A stretch of 64,000 nt of DNA from Thermoproteota archaeon (GTDB lineage: Archaea; Thermoproteota; Thermoprotei_A; EX4484-217-1), in assembly GCA_029258915.1 (NCBI GenBank), contig JAPDJU010000002.1, positions 1 through 64,000 on the forward strand. The letters are read 5' to 3'. The position numbers were made by a program, and so were the translations under genes. Positions 44,366 to 53,585 of this stretch are shown here, one piece after another. The notes below the pieces were generated by a model. It was given only the letters and a program-made list of their open reading frames with translations, was not told the origin of the DNA and ran no database searches. Position 1 is the stretch's first letter, and the number at the start of each line of letters is the position of its first letter.

Positions 44366-44872
44366 ATGGGGAAGCTTGTTAAAATAATATTACTTTCAAT
44401 ACCGTTATACATACTATACTTAGTGTTTGCAGGTGTAGTTACACTTACGGATATTGTTCTAGGATATATTGCCGCATTAATTACCGCAGCTATAACCTCC
44501 GAGCTTCTCATTAAAGAAAAAGAAAAGCTTACACAGTTAAGAAGATTAGTTCACTTGATTAAGTATTTCCTACTGTACATAACAATAATAGAATATAGAG
44601 CTCATTCCGATGTAATTAGAAGAATCTTTCACCCTAAAATGCCTATTAACCCCGGCATTATTAGAATACCTTACCATGTTAAATCAGACTATGCCCTAGT
44701 TACAATTGCAAATTCAATAACAAACACTCCTGGAACTGTAACTGTTGATATAGATAAAGAGGAAAAGAAGCTTTTCGTACACTGGATTGATGTTAAAGGT
44801 GTTGAAGAAGAATTCTGTTACAAAACAATATCTAAAAAATTTGAAGAACATGCTAAGAAAATTTTTGATTAA
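44366..44872 (+). CDS. MrpE/MbhA-like subunit
   Basis: 168 residues. Two N-terminal helices and a soluble ferredoxin-like C-terminal domain with the family's NPGIIRIPYHVKSDYALVTIANSITNTPGTVTVDI block. The ATG at 44366 is chosen for GAGGGG about ten bases upstream; an earlier ATG at 44357 would overlap the mrpC stop. Confidence 0.88.
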   Translation: MGKLVKIILLSIPLYILYLVFAGVVTLTDIVLGYIAALITAAITSELLIKEKEKLTQLRRLVHLIKYFLLYITIIEYRAHSDVIRRIFHPKMPINPGIIRIPYHVKSDYALVTIANSITNTPGTVTVDIDKEEKKLFVHWIDVKGVEEEFCYKTISKKFEEHAKKIFD

Positions 44873-44883
44873 GGTGATATGTG

Positions 44884-46485
44884 ATGGTTGAATACATTAT
44901 TCAAAACTACGACATAGTAACCGCATCCCTACCCGGGCTTGCAGTTTTAATTTCAGCTACAGGAGCATTTACACTACCACTATTACAGCTTATAACGAAA
45001 AATAGAAGAGCATGGGAAATTTATACAGCGTTATTCACATTCCTAGTAATGTGTCTAACATATAAGCTAATGTTTAAAGTATTTGAAGTAGGTAAGCCGC
45101 TGGTTTATACCTTCGGTGGATGGCCGCCGCCTGTTGGAATAGTCTACGAAGTCGATAGATTTAATGGATTACTTGGAGTCGTGGTTTCATCTATAATGTT
45201 CCTAGTAGCAATATACAGTATTAAATATTTAGAATTTGACGACGGTGTACAATGGTACTATACATTGTTTTTAGGATTAGAAGCCGGTATGCTTGGATGC
45301 ATGTATACTGGCGACTTCTTCAACTTATTCGTTATGATAGAAGTTACTGCTGTTTCAGCATATGCTCTTGTAGCTTTTAGAAGATACGATAGAATAGCTA
45401 TTGAAGCTGCTATGAAATACGCTATCTTTGGAGCTTTAGCTACAACAATGTACTTTACAGCAATAATTTTCGCATATGGTAGCTTGGGAACTTTAAACAT
45501 GGCTGATATGGCTTTAAAGTTTAGAAACATAGAAGTTCCTGTTACAGGTTTACCATTTGGAATAATACATTACGGTATGGCATTATTCATAGTTTTTGCT
45601 CTATGGTCCTTTGCATTTAAGGCAGCACTTTTTCCAAACCACTTCTGGCTTCCAGATGCACATGCTGCTGCACCATCATCTATATCTGCTCTACTTTCAG
45701 GCTTAGTTGTTAAGGTCGGTATTTACGCTATAGCTAGATTCCTATATACAATATTTACAGCTTCAGAAGCCATAGCATCCGTGCATAGGTTAGCTTTACT
45801 AGCAATATTTGTTATGGGTGTTTCCTCGGCTTTCCTTGGAGCAATACTTATGTTCATACAAAAAGATATTAAGAGGCTTATAGCATACAGCACAATACTT
45901 AACATAGGATATATAGCTATTGGTTTAGGATTAGGCTCAGCATTTGGAGCATTAGCAGCAACATACCATATAGTAAACCATGCAGTAGCTAAGGCACTGC
46001 TCTTCATGGCTGCAGGAGCATATATTCACTACGCTGGAACAAGAGATATTGAGAAACTTTCAGGAATAGGCAGAGCAATGCCAATAACAACCTTAGCATT
46101 CATTATAGGGGCATTTTCGCTGGCGGGAATACCGCCACTAAACGCCTTCATGAGCAAATTCCTACTCTACGGTGCGTTAATAGCCACAGGAGTGCTACCA
46201 TTGGTAGCTATAGTAATTATCCCAAGCGTAATAGCGTTCTTAGCATATCTAAAACTAGTGTATACGATTTTCGTTAAACCCATGCCTGAAGAATACGCTA
46301 AAAAGAAAATTAAAGACCACCCGCTACTTACAGGCCCTGTAGTGATCCTAGCAATAGCGTGCATACTTTTAGGAATAGGAGCACCGTACATAATAAACAA
46401 TTACATATGGCCAGCAACACAATCACTCCTAGACTGGTCAAGCTACACGGAAGCAATGATGCAAATAGCTCAGAAACTACCATAA
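44884..46485 (+). CDS. MrpD/MbhH-like antiporter subunit
   Basis: 533 residues, about 14 helices of the NuoL/M/N-MrpD family. Key features are MYTGDFFNLFVMIEVTAVSAYALVAF (Glu in helix 5), the FKAALFPNHFWLPDAHAAAPSSISALLSGLVVKVG core and KDIKRLIAYST. It should form a full ion channel. It is the last gene of the operon, followed convergently by a VapC gene two bases later. Confidence 0.92.
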   Translation: MVEYIIQNYDIVTASLPGLAVLISATGAFTLPLLQLITKNRRAWEIYTALFTFLVMCLTYKLMFKVFEVGKPLVYTFGGWPPPVGIVYEVDRFNGLLGVVVSSIMFLVAIYSIKYLEFDDGVQWYYTLFLGLEAGMLGCMYTGDFFNLFVMIEVTAVSAYALVAFRRYDRIAIEAAMKYAIFGALATTMYFTAIIFAYGSLGTLNMADMALKFRNIEVPVTGLPFGIIHYGMALFIVFALWSFAFKAALFPNHFWLPDAHAAAPSSISALLSGLVVKVGIYAIARFLYTIFTASEAIASVHRLALLAIFVMGVSSAFLGAILMFIQKDIKRLIAYSTILNIGYIAIGLGLGSAFGALAATYHIVNHAVAKALLFMAAGAYIHYAGTRDIEKLSGIGRAMPITTLAFIIGAFSLAGIPPLNAFMSKFLLYGALIATGVLPLVAIVIIPSVIAFLAYLKLVYTIFVKPMPEEYAKKKIKDHPLLTGPVVILAIACILLGIGAPYIINNYIWPATQSLLDWSSYTEAMMQIAQKLP

Positions 46486-46487
46486 AA

Positions 46488-46937
46488 CTACATCTTACCA
46501 GCCATAGCCTTCAGCTCTCTAGGAGAAATAATTATATTATTTACAGGGTATCTCATGTTTTTAAGGAAGGAAATAAGTTTCTCGTCGACCGTTAAAAACT
46601 TCATATTTAAAACGTAAGCTGTTGAATAAAGTAAATTATCTATCATATCTTTATGACCATTTATCCACATTTTATATGCTAAAGCATATGCTTTAGTAGG
46701 AATCTCAACTTTAAAATACGTTTCTTTAACAGCCCTAATACCCCTCAATATGATCTCTATCTCTTCAAACAAACCAAGTCTGACTATTTTCCATGAAGCT
46801 TCGAGAAGACTTAATTCTGAATAGAAAATTTCGAAAAACCTAAAATATTTTATGGCCTCAATAATTTCCTGTTCAACAGCAAAACCTAGAGAAGGCAAGA
46901 TAAAACTAGTGTCTATTAGTATTTTAGGCTTCAACAT
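46488..46937 (-). CDS. VapC-type PIN-domain toxin (module 1)
   Basis: 149 residues, PIN-domain ribonuclease. Acidic residues sit at ILIDTSFILP near the N-terminus, in LSLLEA, and in GHKDMIDNLLYSTA and TVDEKLI near the C-terminus. It is closely related to the second PIN protein at 48851-49321 (shared NGH-[KR]-D and FLT-x-[DL] segments). The AbrB-type antitoxin gene lies 36 bases upstream on the same strand. Confidence 0.85.
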   Translation of the reverse strand: MLKPKILIDTSFILPSLGFAVEQEIIEAIKYFRFFEIFYSELSLLEASWKIVRLGLFEEIEIILRGIRAVKETYFKVEIPTKAYALAYKMWINGHKDMIDNLLYSTAYVLNMKFLTVDEKLISFLKNMRYPVNNIIISPRELKAMAGKM

Positions 46938-46973
46938 ATTTTCTTCATCCCCTTTAGATGGTCTTCTTGACTT

Positions 46974-47231
46974 TTACTCTTTAATACGCCAGTGCATCTT
47001 TTCTTGCTCTCTAATACTAGCTTCCTCTACCTCTCTCCAGCTTATTTTAGCAATTTTTTCACCATGTAAAGCTAACCATATAGCGTTAGGAATAGGCTCA
47101 ATGACCAACTTATCTTTCTCAACCCTTAAAATAACCTTACCACCCTCAACAATGCCTAAAGACTCAGCAATAGCCTTAGGAATAACAATAGTACGTTTTT
47201 TACCGACCTTAACCTCAACGGTCAGACCCAT
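46974..47231 (-). CDS. AbrB-family antitoxin (module 1)
   Basis: 85 residues. An N-terminal AbrB/SpoVT swapped-hairpin domain (VKVGKKRTIVIPKAIAESLGIVEGGKVILRVEKDKLVIEP) precedes a helical tail that would neutralise the PIN toxin. ATG 47231 is chosen because GGTG lies about nine bases upstream; the frame runs open to 47300. Confidence 0.85.
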   Translation of the reverse strand: MGLTVEVKVGKKRTIVIPKAIAESLGIVEGGKVILRVEKDKLVIEPIPNAIWLALHGEKIAKISWREVEEASIREQEKMHWRIKE

Positions 47232-47440
47232 AAATATACACCAAACCAATATATTAGAGTCAGACATATAAAAAGACTCCGACAGCAATAGTTTAAACAC
47301 GGAAGAAATAGATAATTATTGGATATGATGAAACCGCTAGTGACTAAGCATCAATATGCTGAATGAACCTCGGACTGAAAAAGAAACACTTTAATAAAAT
47401 TTAAAATTTTTTAACCAAAATATGTTATAATGAGGTAAAC

Positions 47441-47593
47441 GTGTTAGGTAAGGAAAAGTGTAGGCATAGTTATGCAGTAGGAGGATGCTTCAAAGTTGAA
47501 ACGCAAAATGAGGTAATATATCGAGTACCTACAGGCATTCTGCCTGTTCCACAATATATTTCAGTTAAAAAATCTAACAATACAACCCACTAA
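47441..47593 (+). CDS. Possible 50-residue protein
   Basis: GTG start with GAGGT five bases upstream. The product (MLGKEKCRHSYAVGGC...) has two cysteines and a proline-rich C-terminus. No relatives recognised. It lies in a stretch of decayed-looking sequence between two toxin-antitoxin modules. Confidence 0.3.
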   Translation: MLGKEKCRHSYAVGGCFKVETQNEVIYRVPTGILPVPQYISVKKSNNTTH

Positions 47594-47677
47594 GTCTTCT
47601 GAAGAAAATATTTTTCGAAATATTAAAAGGTAAAATAATAAATCTTATTAAAAAGATTATGGGCAAATAAAATAGTA

Positions 47678-48151
47678 TTGTCAAAGAAGATTAAGTTTTT
47701 TATTCTTTCTTTAATCATACTTACTATACTTATGCTCTCCATTTATACTATGGGATTAAGTAAAAAGTCTTCCCAGAAATGTCTTATAGAAGCCTATAAA
47801 TATAAGAATAATATTAATTTACTCCTTCATAACATATGATGGTTTAGTATTTTAAAAAGAATAAATCCATTTTCGCCTATACTTAATGAAAGTGAGGTTA
47901 CCGGCATTTTAGTAAGAAATGGGAAAATAATTATTGCTACTCTAAATATGAGCAATAATTACTTGTACATTAACTTCACAGTTATGTTTAAGTATTTTGT
48001 AACCGAAAACATTTTAGCACATTCCGAAATATTAAAAATTGATATTAATACAAACTACGTTTATGATAAGGAAAACAACTTCATTGGAAAGTGGATTTAC
48101 ATACTAGATAGTAATATTTCTGAACATTTAGAGTTAAATAAACCTAGTTAG
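47678..48151 (+). pseudogene. Membrane-anchored ORF interrupted by an in-frame TGA
   Basis: A TTG-initiated frame encodes an N-terminal hydrophobic anchor (FFILSLIILTILMLSIYTM) and continues to a TGA at 47837-47839. The same frame goes on without further stops for 104 codons to 48151, ending in a charged, Asn-rich domain. It is best explained as a single nonsense mutation in a 157-codon gene. The downstream ORF from 47948 alone would lack the anchor. Function unknown. Confidence 0.5.
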
Positions 48152-48196
48152 AAATTGTACCCTAACGTTAGCTAAGTATTATGGTAAAAAAATTCT

Positions 48197-48454
48197 ATGA
48201 TTCATGTATTGAAAATTTTAAGAGAAAATAAGGAGCTAGTAGTTACATGTCCTAATATTGAGAATATCATCGTACTTGATGAACTAAGAAATATTGTTCT
48301 AGATGAAATTCCCTACTACCTTTACGATAGCAAAAGTAGAATTTTAGTCAGAATGGAGTACATTATATTAGATGACATTTTATATAATGTTTTTGGAATA
48401 TATTATGTTGATAATGCATACTTAGCACTTACGGAAATAGAAGAGGCTGGTTAA
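48197..48454 (+). CDS. Hypothetical protein
   Basis: 85 residues, acidic, beta-rich (ELVVTCPNIENIIVLDELRNIVLDEIPYYLYD), of unknown family. It lies between the interrupted gene and the second AbrB/PIN module. No clear ribosome site is visible and the surroundings look decayed. Confidence 0.4.
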   Translation: MIHVLKILRENKELVVTCPNIENIIVLDELRNIVLDEIPYYLYDSKSRILVRMEYIILDDILYNVFGIYYVDNAYLALTEIEEAG

Positions 48455-48612
48455 GAAAGAATACTTGGAAAATGTAATATAGTAAAACAGTTTGTTTAAT
48501 ACCCTTATTTTATCTGAAGGTTAAGTGTTAACTAGCTTATTAAGCATAGTATGCATAGATTTTCTCCTAAAAGAAAAATCTTATATTTCAGCTTATACAT
48601 GATTATATCTGG

Positions 48613-48864
48613 TTGGTTCAGTTGTTTACTGGTAGAGTTGGTAAGAGATATGTTCTTTATCCACCTAAAGAGCTGCTTGAAGCGATAGGGGTTAAAGAAG
48701 GGGATTTAATTCTTTACCGTATCGAAGATGGTAGGCTAGTAGTTGAGCCTGTAATAAATCCCTTCGAATATGCTTTAAAAGTTAAGAAGTGGGCTAAGAC
48801 AAGCCTTAAGGAGATTGAAGAATTTTCTTCTAAAATGCAGGCTGAGATTATTGAGAAAGGTTAA
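48613..48864 (+). CDS. AbrB-family antitoxin (module 2)
   Basis: 83 residues. AbrB domain (GRVGKRYVLYPPKELLEAIGVKEGDLILYRIEDGRLVVEP) with a helical tail like that of module 1 (EYALKVKKWAKTSLKEIEEF). The start is TTG at 48613 or possibly 48622. It is followed by an overlapping PIN gene. Confidence 0.8.
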   Translation: MVQLFTGRVGKRYVLYPPKELLEAIGVKEGDLILYRIEDGRLVVEPVINPFEYALKVKKWAKTSLKEIEEFSSKMQAEIIEKG

Positions 48865-49321
48865 AGTAGTTTTGGATACATCGTTTCTACTTCCCATATT
48901 AGGGATTGAGGTTAAAGAAGTTAGCAGAGATGATTTAGCTTTTCTCAAAGAGATATCTAGCAAAGTATCGCTCCTATATCCTTCTCCAATGCTTATTGAA
49001 CTTATGGGTAAAGTTCTGAAGAAAGCTAGAGAACAGGGATTAAATAGCCTACCTGTTGAAGCTATTAAAGGCCTAGGGGCAATTCTTTCAGGAACTTTTA
49101 TTGAAATCATAAATCCCGATGTTCAGGCTTTTACATTAGCATCTCAGATGTGGTTAAACGGGCATAGAGATTTTTTAGATAACATTGCATATGCTTGCTC
49201 TATAACCCTTAATGCTTACTTTTTAACACTTGATAGCGAATTAGTTAGCTTTCTTAGAAAGAGAAAATATAGAGTAGATAATGTTGTAGATATGGCTAAG
49301 CTTAGGAAAATATTGTCGTAG
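48851..49321 (+). CDS. VapC-type PIN-domain toxin (module 2)
   Basis: 156 residues if begun at TTG 48851, inside the antitoxin's last codons. PIN motifs are VVLDTSFLLP, SPMLIELMG, NGHRDFLDNIAYACS and LTLDSELVSF. The frame extends upstream to 48815, but those residues precede the usual first strand. Predicted RNA-cleaving toxin, paralogous to module 1. Confidence 0.82.
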   Translation: MRKVKVVLDTSFLLPILGIEVKEVSRDDLAFLKEISSKVSLLYPSPMLIELMGKVLKKAREQGLNSLPVEAIKGLGAILSGTFIEIINPDVQAFTLASQMWLNGHRDFLDNIAYACSITLNAYFLTLDSELVSFLRKRKYRVDNVVDMAKLRKILS

Positions 49322-49339
49322 CTTATTTCTCTGTAAGCT

Positions 49340-49828
49340 TTAATAGAGATAGTATTTCGCATTCGGTATTATTTGTTTAAGCTTGCTGATTACTTCTTCA
49401 GAGTCTTCATGTACCTCTACTATTTCATAGCCTTTAAATATTAGCCATTGAATAATTGATGCTTTTAATTCATAGTCTTTACGTTTATCTTTTCTTCTTC
49501 TAAAATATATTTCATCATATGGTACACTGTACTTTTCTAGTTGCTTCCTTGTTTCTTCGCCTTGGGTTTCTAAAACCCTACCAGTAACTATAACTATTTT
49601 ATATCCTTTCTTTTTAAGCTCATGCATATAATTTATAACATCAAATCTAGGTTTATCCAAGTACATGTATTTGGGAGATAAAAATATTTTCCAAAATTTG
49701 TTTCTAAGTTTGATATTGTACTTAATTTTATCTAAACTTTCAACACCTAGTTCTTCTAGAACAGCTCTAATCCTATCTGAAATATCGAAAATAACACCGT
49801 CAACATCAAATATCGCACATTTAACCAT
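49340..49828 (-). CDS. HAD-superfamily phosphatase
   Basis: 162 residues with the HAD nucleophile motif IFDVDGVIFD at the N-terminus and motif II IVIVTGR near residue 80. There is a basic region (YFRRRKDKRKDYELK) around motif III, and a VEVHEDSEEV motif IV. This compact form is seen in polynucleotide-phosphatase and acid-phosphatase-like HADs. The substrate is unknown. Confidence 0.8.
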   Translation of the reverse strand: MVKCAIFDVDGVIFDISDRIRAVLEELGVESLDKIKYNIKLRNKFWKIFLSPKYMYLDKPRFDVINYMHELKKKGYKIVIVTGRVLETQGEETRKQLEKYSVPYDEIYFRRRKDKRKDYELKASIIQWLIFKGYEIVEVHEDSEEVISKLKQIIPNAKYYLY

Positions 49829-49959
49829 ATGCTACTACCTTGAAATAGTTTCAAAGAGCACTCTTTAAAATATGTTTTTCATAAATTTGTTTGACATAAA
49901 TTACGTATACTTTAGCTAAGTAACGTTTTTTAGCATCTTTACATATACAGTAGCATGTA

Positions 49960-51354
49960 ATGTTTTCAGAGGAGAGAGGAACCTACTCAGGATTAGTATT
50001 GGACATTTTCATGTATATTACTATTATAGCCTTAATAATTTATGCTATGGCACTTATCATACCGGAGTTCCCAAGAGTTTGGCTTCAAGGTATTTGCTCT
50101 AAAGATTGTAATTTTATTGCATTTATCGTTTCAGAACCCTATTATTCTAATGTAGTTGCTAATGTTTTCTCGTATGCTATCTTCTTAATCTTAATATTAG
50201 TTGCTTCTTTAACGCTGAAGAATAAAAGGTTACTAGTGGTTCCATTTCTTTTAGGAGCGTATAAGGTAGTACAGTCTTTAGCGTTATACTACGTTTCCTC
50301 AAAAACATATAGTATAGAGTCTTTAGGGTTACTTTTAAGTGAATTACGTTACTCGATAAACTTACTACATACTGTTGTGTTTTCAACTTCCATGGCTGAG
50401 CTTGTTACGTTACTCTTACTTACACTATGCCTTATAATAATTAACGATAGGTTCAGGAAACGGCTACTACTTGCTCCATTAGCCTTAATAATGTTGTCCA
50501 TGCTGTTTGTTGCTTCCTCCATGGCAAACATCTATTACATAGCTTACATAGCAGCACTATTTACATTAGCAGTATTCTTGCTTTATCTATTAAGCAAAAG
50601 AAAAGCTGTAGTTATTGATGTTTTCAAAGGAAAGGCTACGGCATTAGGTATAATTGTAATCCTATTACTTTCCATGTTAAACTTGACCCTCATAAAAGCA
50701 GCACCTTCAACGCTTACTACAAACTATGAGAAACTCCTTGAAGAGAAACCATACACTATATCGTTAAGCGAACTAGGGGATTGTTTTTGGGGAGGTGAAA
50801 CAAACAGAATTTGTTGGACAGACAGTTCTAACCCGCATACTCCTTTACCATGTTTTAATGCGTCTTACAGAATATGTAAGCTCTACTTAACTACTATCAA
50901 ACTTACTTTACCTGTTACTCTACTGATAAGTAATTCATCGGAAAGAGCTTTAGTTATCCCTAGAAGTGATTCTTCACACCGTTACATTTTAACCTCAATA
51001 CTTGACGCCAAAAACGTTGAAGCGTACGAGTTCGTAGGTTATGGAGATAACACATTATACTACCTACCATACTTTTTACCTACAGGTGACATTCATACAG
51101 CATGGTATGAAATAATATCCTATATGCGTAGTAAGTTTGGACCTCTAAGTTCAAACTATGTAGCTGTAGGTTTCCGCAGCATGATAAGTAAGTTATTCAA
51201 TAGTTTTATGAAATCATGGTCTAATGGTAAAGGACCTTCACTTTTTAACCCTAAGCCACTTATCATATTCATGTTCAGCAAGAAATCCTCCATAACCCTA
51301 GTATACTCTAACGGAATAAATGGAGACAAGTTTTTGCTAAAAATAACATATTAA
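49960..51354 (+). CDS. Polytopic membrane protein with C-terminal extracellular domain
   Basis: 464 residues: about seven helices in the first 250 residues, then a soluble domain of about 210 residues. The soluble part contains four cysteines (LGDCFWGGETNRICWT, PCFNASYRICK), consistent with disulfides outside the cell, and N-x-S/T sites. No family recognised. It is monocistronic and convergent with the E1-like gene. Confidence 0.6.
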   Translation: MFSEERGTYSGLVLDIFMYITIIALIIYAMALIIPEFPRVWLQGICSKDCNFIAFIVSEPYYSNVVANVFSYAIFLILILVASLTLKNKRLLVVPFLLGAYKVVQSLALYYVSSKTYSIESLGLLLSELRYSINLLHTVVFSTSMAELVTLLLLTLCLIIINDRFRKRLLLAPLALIMLSMLFVASSMANIYYIAYIAALFTLAVFLLYLLSKRKAVVIDVFKGKATALGIIVILLLSMLNLTLIKAAPSTLTTNYEKLLEEKPYTISLSELGDCFWGGETNRICWTDSSNPHTPLPCFNASYRICKLYLTTIKLTLPVTLLISNSSERALVIPRSDSSHRYILTSILDAKNVEAYEFVGYGDNTLYYLPYFLPTGDIHTAWYEIISYMRSKFGPLSSNYVAVGFRSMISKLFNSFMKSWSNGKGPSLFNPKPLIIFMFSKKSSITLVYSNGINGDKFLLKITY

Positions 51355-51357
51355 ACG

Positions 51358-52098
51358 CTATATAACCCCACATACTGGGCAGTTTTCTCTTCTCGAAACA
51401 GGTATTTCATGGAAGCTCATCGAGTAGCCATCGTATAGTATTAGTTTCCCTATTGCTGGCTTACCGTAGCCTGTAATTATTTTTACTGCTTCTGTTACTT
51501 GTAGGGAAGCTAATACTGCTGGTGTTGTTGGAAGTATAGGTATTTTTTCTCTTTGAGATGGTGTTTGCGGCATAATGCATCTTAAACAAGGTCCCCTACC
51601 TGGCATAACTACGAGTACTTGGCCATGGGCTCCATGAACCCCTGCATGAATAAATGGCTTATTTAGTTCTACGCATGCTTTATTTACTATAAACCTTGCT
51701 TTCCAATTATCTAAACCATCAATAACTACATTTGCTTCTTTAATGAAATCATAAATGTTTTCACTGGTTATTTCTTCGGTAAAATACTCTATATCAACAT
51801 TGGGATTTAGCTCTTTAAGTCTTTGAGCAGCTAGTTTAGCTTTAAGTTCTCCAATATCTTTTGTTCTATAAAGTATTTGCCTATTTAGATTGCTTAACTC
51901 TAATCTGCCATGGTCTACAATAACTAATTTACCTATACCCATAGCTGTAAGATATAGTGAAGAAATAGAACCTAAACCGCCAACACCAATAACTGTTACT
52001 TTAGCTTTCTTAAGCTTTATTTGCCCTTCAACACCAAAAACCCTTATCTGCCTATCGTACCTTTCAATTTCTTTACTGCATAACGTTTTTCCAGACAT
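51358..52098 (-). CDS. ThiF/MoeB/HesA-family E1-like adenylyltransferase
   Basis: 246 residues. It activates the C-terminal glycine of a ubiquitin-fold sulfur carrier by adenylation. It has the ERYDRQIRVFG start, the nucleotide loop VIGVGGLGS, DNWKARFIVN, and two zinc-binding CxxC pairs (CLRCIMP and CPVCGVI). Archaeal homologues serve molybdopterin synthesis, tRNA thiolation and protein SAMPylation. The XdhC/MocA and TtuA genes in this window fit any of these. Confidence 0.9.
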   Translation of the reverse strand: MSGKTLCSKEIERYDRQIRVFGVEGQIKLKKAKVTVIGVGGLGSISSLYLTAMGIGKLVIVDHGRLELSNLNRQILYRTKDIGELKAKLAAQRLKELNPNVDIEYFTEEITSENIYDFIKEANVVIDGLDNWKARFIVNKACVELNKPFIHAGVHGAHGQVLVVMPGRGPCLRCIMPQTPSQREKIPILPTTPAVLASLQVTEAVKIITGYGKPAIGKLILYDGYSMSFHEIPVSRRENCPVCGVI

Positions 52099-52253
52099 TT
52101 TAGCCTCATCTTTCCTATAGAATTGTTTTTATAGAGAACTTTTTCATCAGCGTCTAAAATGTTATGTTTAATATAGATATTTAGAGATATTTAGTTTACG
52201 AACCATGCTTGCATCATTAACTTATTTAACAAGAATGTAGAGAATCATAAATT

Positions 52254-52967
52254 TCAAGAAAAGCGCATTAGTTTTTCAATAATATGTTTTATTTCTTCTA
52301 ATTTCATAATAACAGCGTCAGCTAAATCAGATTTTGGAGTATGTTCTGAGATTTTTTGAATAACTGTTAACCCAGCATTCTTAGCCCCTAGAACATCGGC
52401 TATAGGATCATTACCTACATGAACACTTTCACCAGGTTTCACATTTAACGTTGAGCAAGCATAAAGGAAAATTCTTCTATCGGGTTTTCTCCAGGAAACC
52501 ATTTGCGAAGTAACTAGAGAATCTACATATTTAAGTAGGCCGTCTTTTTCAAGAATACGGTAAATTAAATAGTGGGATCCGGTATTGGATACTATACCTA
52601 TTTTTAATCCTTTACTTTTTAACCATTCCATAATTTCATGAACTCCCTTGTAAGGCTCCATTATTTCCATAAGGCTTTCAGTAAACAGTTTATAGGCTTC
52701 CATAACTAAGCGGGGATTAGGTATTATGTTCAATCTAGAAAGAGTTAATGTTAGAATAGATAAATGCCATATCTCAATACTATCAATAGCACCCTTGATT
52801 AGCTCGTCCCTAACGTTAACATAGGTTGAATAGATCTTATCCGGAGCTATGGAAAGACACTGTTTCTTGAGAAAAGAGGATAATTTAGAAGCCCATGGAG
52901 GTATTTCAAATCTCTTCTCTTTATACAATGTTCCCCCAATATCGAAAAATACAGCTTTAATATTCAA
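52254..52967 (-). CDS. HAD-superfamily hydrolase (haloacid dehalogenase-like)
   Basis: 237 residues with nucleophile motif AVFFDIGGTLYKE, where the second Asp is Gly. An alpha-helical cap and motif II IGIVSNTG follow. Lys is in SWRKPDRRIF, and motif IV is VHVGNDPIADVLGAKNAGL. A DxGGT form is common in this subfamily. Probably a small-molecule phosphatase. Confidence 0.85.
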   Translation of the reverse strand: MNIKAVFFDIGGTLYKEKRFEIPPWASKLSSFLKKQCLSIAPDKIYSTYVNVRDELIKGAIDSIEIWHLSILTLTLSRLNIIPNPRLVMEAYKLFTESLMEIMEPYKGVHEIMEWLKSKGLKIGIVSNTGSHYLIYRILEKDGLLKYVDSLVTSQMVSWRKPDRRIFLYACSTLNVKPGESVHVGNDPIADVLGAKNAGLTVIQKISEHTPKSDLADAVIMKLEEIKHIIEKLMRFS

Positions 52968-53068
52968 CTACATCACCTTGAAACGAAACACTGTTTTGTA
53001 TTTACTATTATACGTACTGGTTAAAAACTAGCTTGAATAAAGTAGGAAAGGCAAAGTAGAGATGTGTT

Positions 53069-53381
53069 TTAAGTTAAAAACCTATATACTTTAGGTCTAC
53101 TCCTCGCAGTAATGTATTCCTCTATTATTCTTGCTATCCTGTATTCTAACACGTACTTATCTATTATAATGTATTTCTTTCTAACAGTAACACTGCATTT
53201 TAAAACGGATTTAAGCTTGTTTCCTAGGTCCTTAATGTTTCTTGGAGGGTTGTTAAATACAATTACTGTTTTCCATTTGCCATCATCGTCGACTTTATAT
53301 AGACAATAATATTCCGTCGTTAACCACCTTGAACAAGGATTTTCCGGGAATACTTGTCCCTTATTTTTGCTAAACTAACAT
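53069..53381 (-). pseudogene. Frameshifted small hypothetical gene
   Basis: On the minus strand an open frame of about 95 codons has convincing protein character (KGQVFPENPCSRW, VDDDGKWKTVIVF, RKKYIIIDKYVLEYRIARIIEEYI) but no start codon. An ATG at 53381 lies one frame off and connects if a T is removed from the AGTTTAGC stretch near 53372. It is a one-base frameshift or a sequencing error. The plus-strand ORF over the same bases looks like a shadow. Family unknown. Confidence 0.5.
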
Positions 53382-53426
53382 ATTTGAATTTCCTCTAAGA
53401 ATACCTAAATATCTTTATAAAGATGT

Positions 53427-53537
53427 CTACAAAGTAATGCTTCGACAGTAATCTAAAATGTTTAGGGTAATACCATCTGGTGTATTTATAAACTCTTCGC
53501 CTTGCACAATAATTTTACCTCCTACTAATAATACCAT
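53427..53537 (-). CDS. Possible 36-residue ORF
   Basis: ATG start and a sequence (MVLLVGGKIIVQGEEFINTPDG) resembling the beta-sandwich N-terminus of amidohydrolases, ending early at TAG. It may be a truncated relic or a chance ORF. It is divergent from the metallo-hydrolase gene. Confidence 0.25.
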   Translation of the reverse strand: MVLLVGGKIIVQGEEFINTPDGITLNILDYCRSITL

Positions 53538-53585
53538 TATATAAATTTTTATTGCTCAAAATAATTTACAATAACCGGTGCTATT

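Noticed and set aside
47837-47839. Selenocysteine at the in-frame TGA
   Set aside because: No SECIS-like element or selenocysteine gene is visible, and the surrounding genes are decayed; a nonsense mutation is simpler.
53112-53309. Plus-strand hydrophobic 65-residue ORF
   Set aside because: The minus strand of the same bases has much better protein character.
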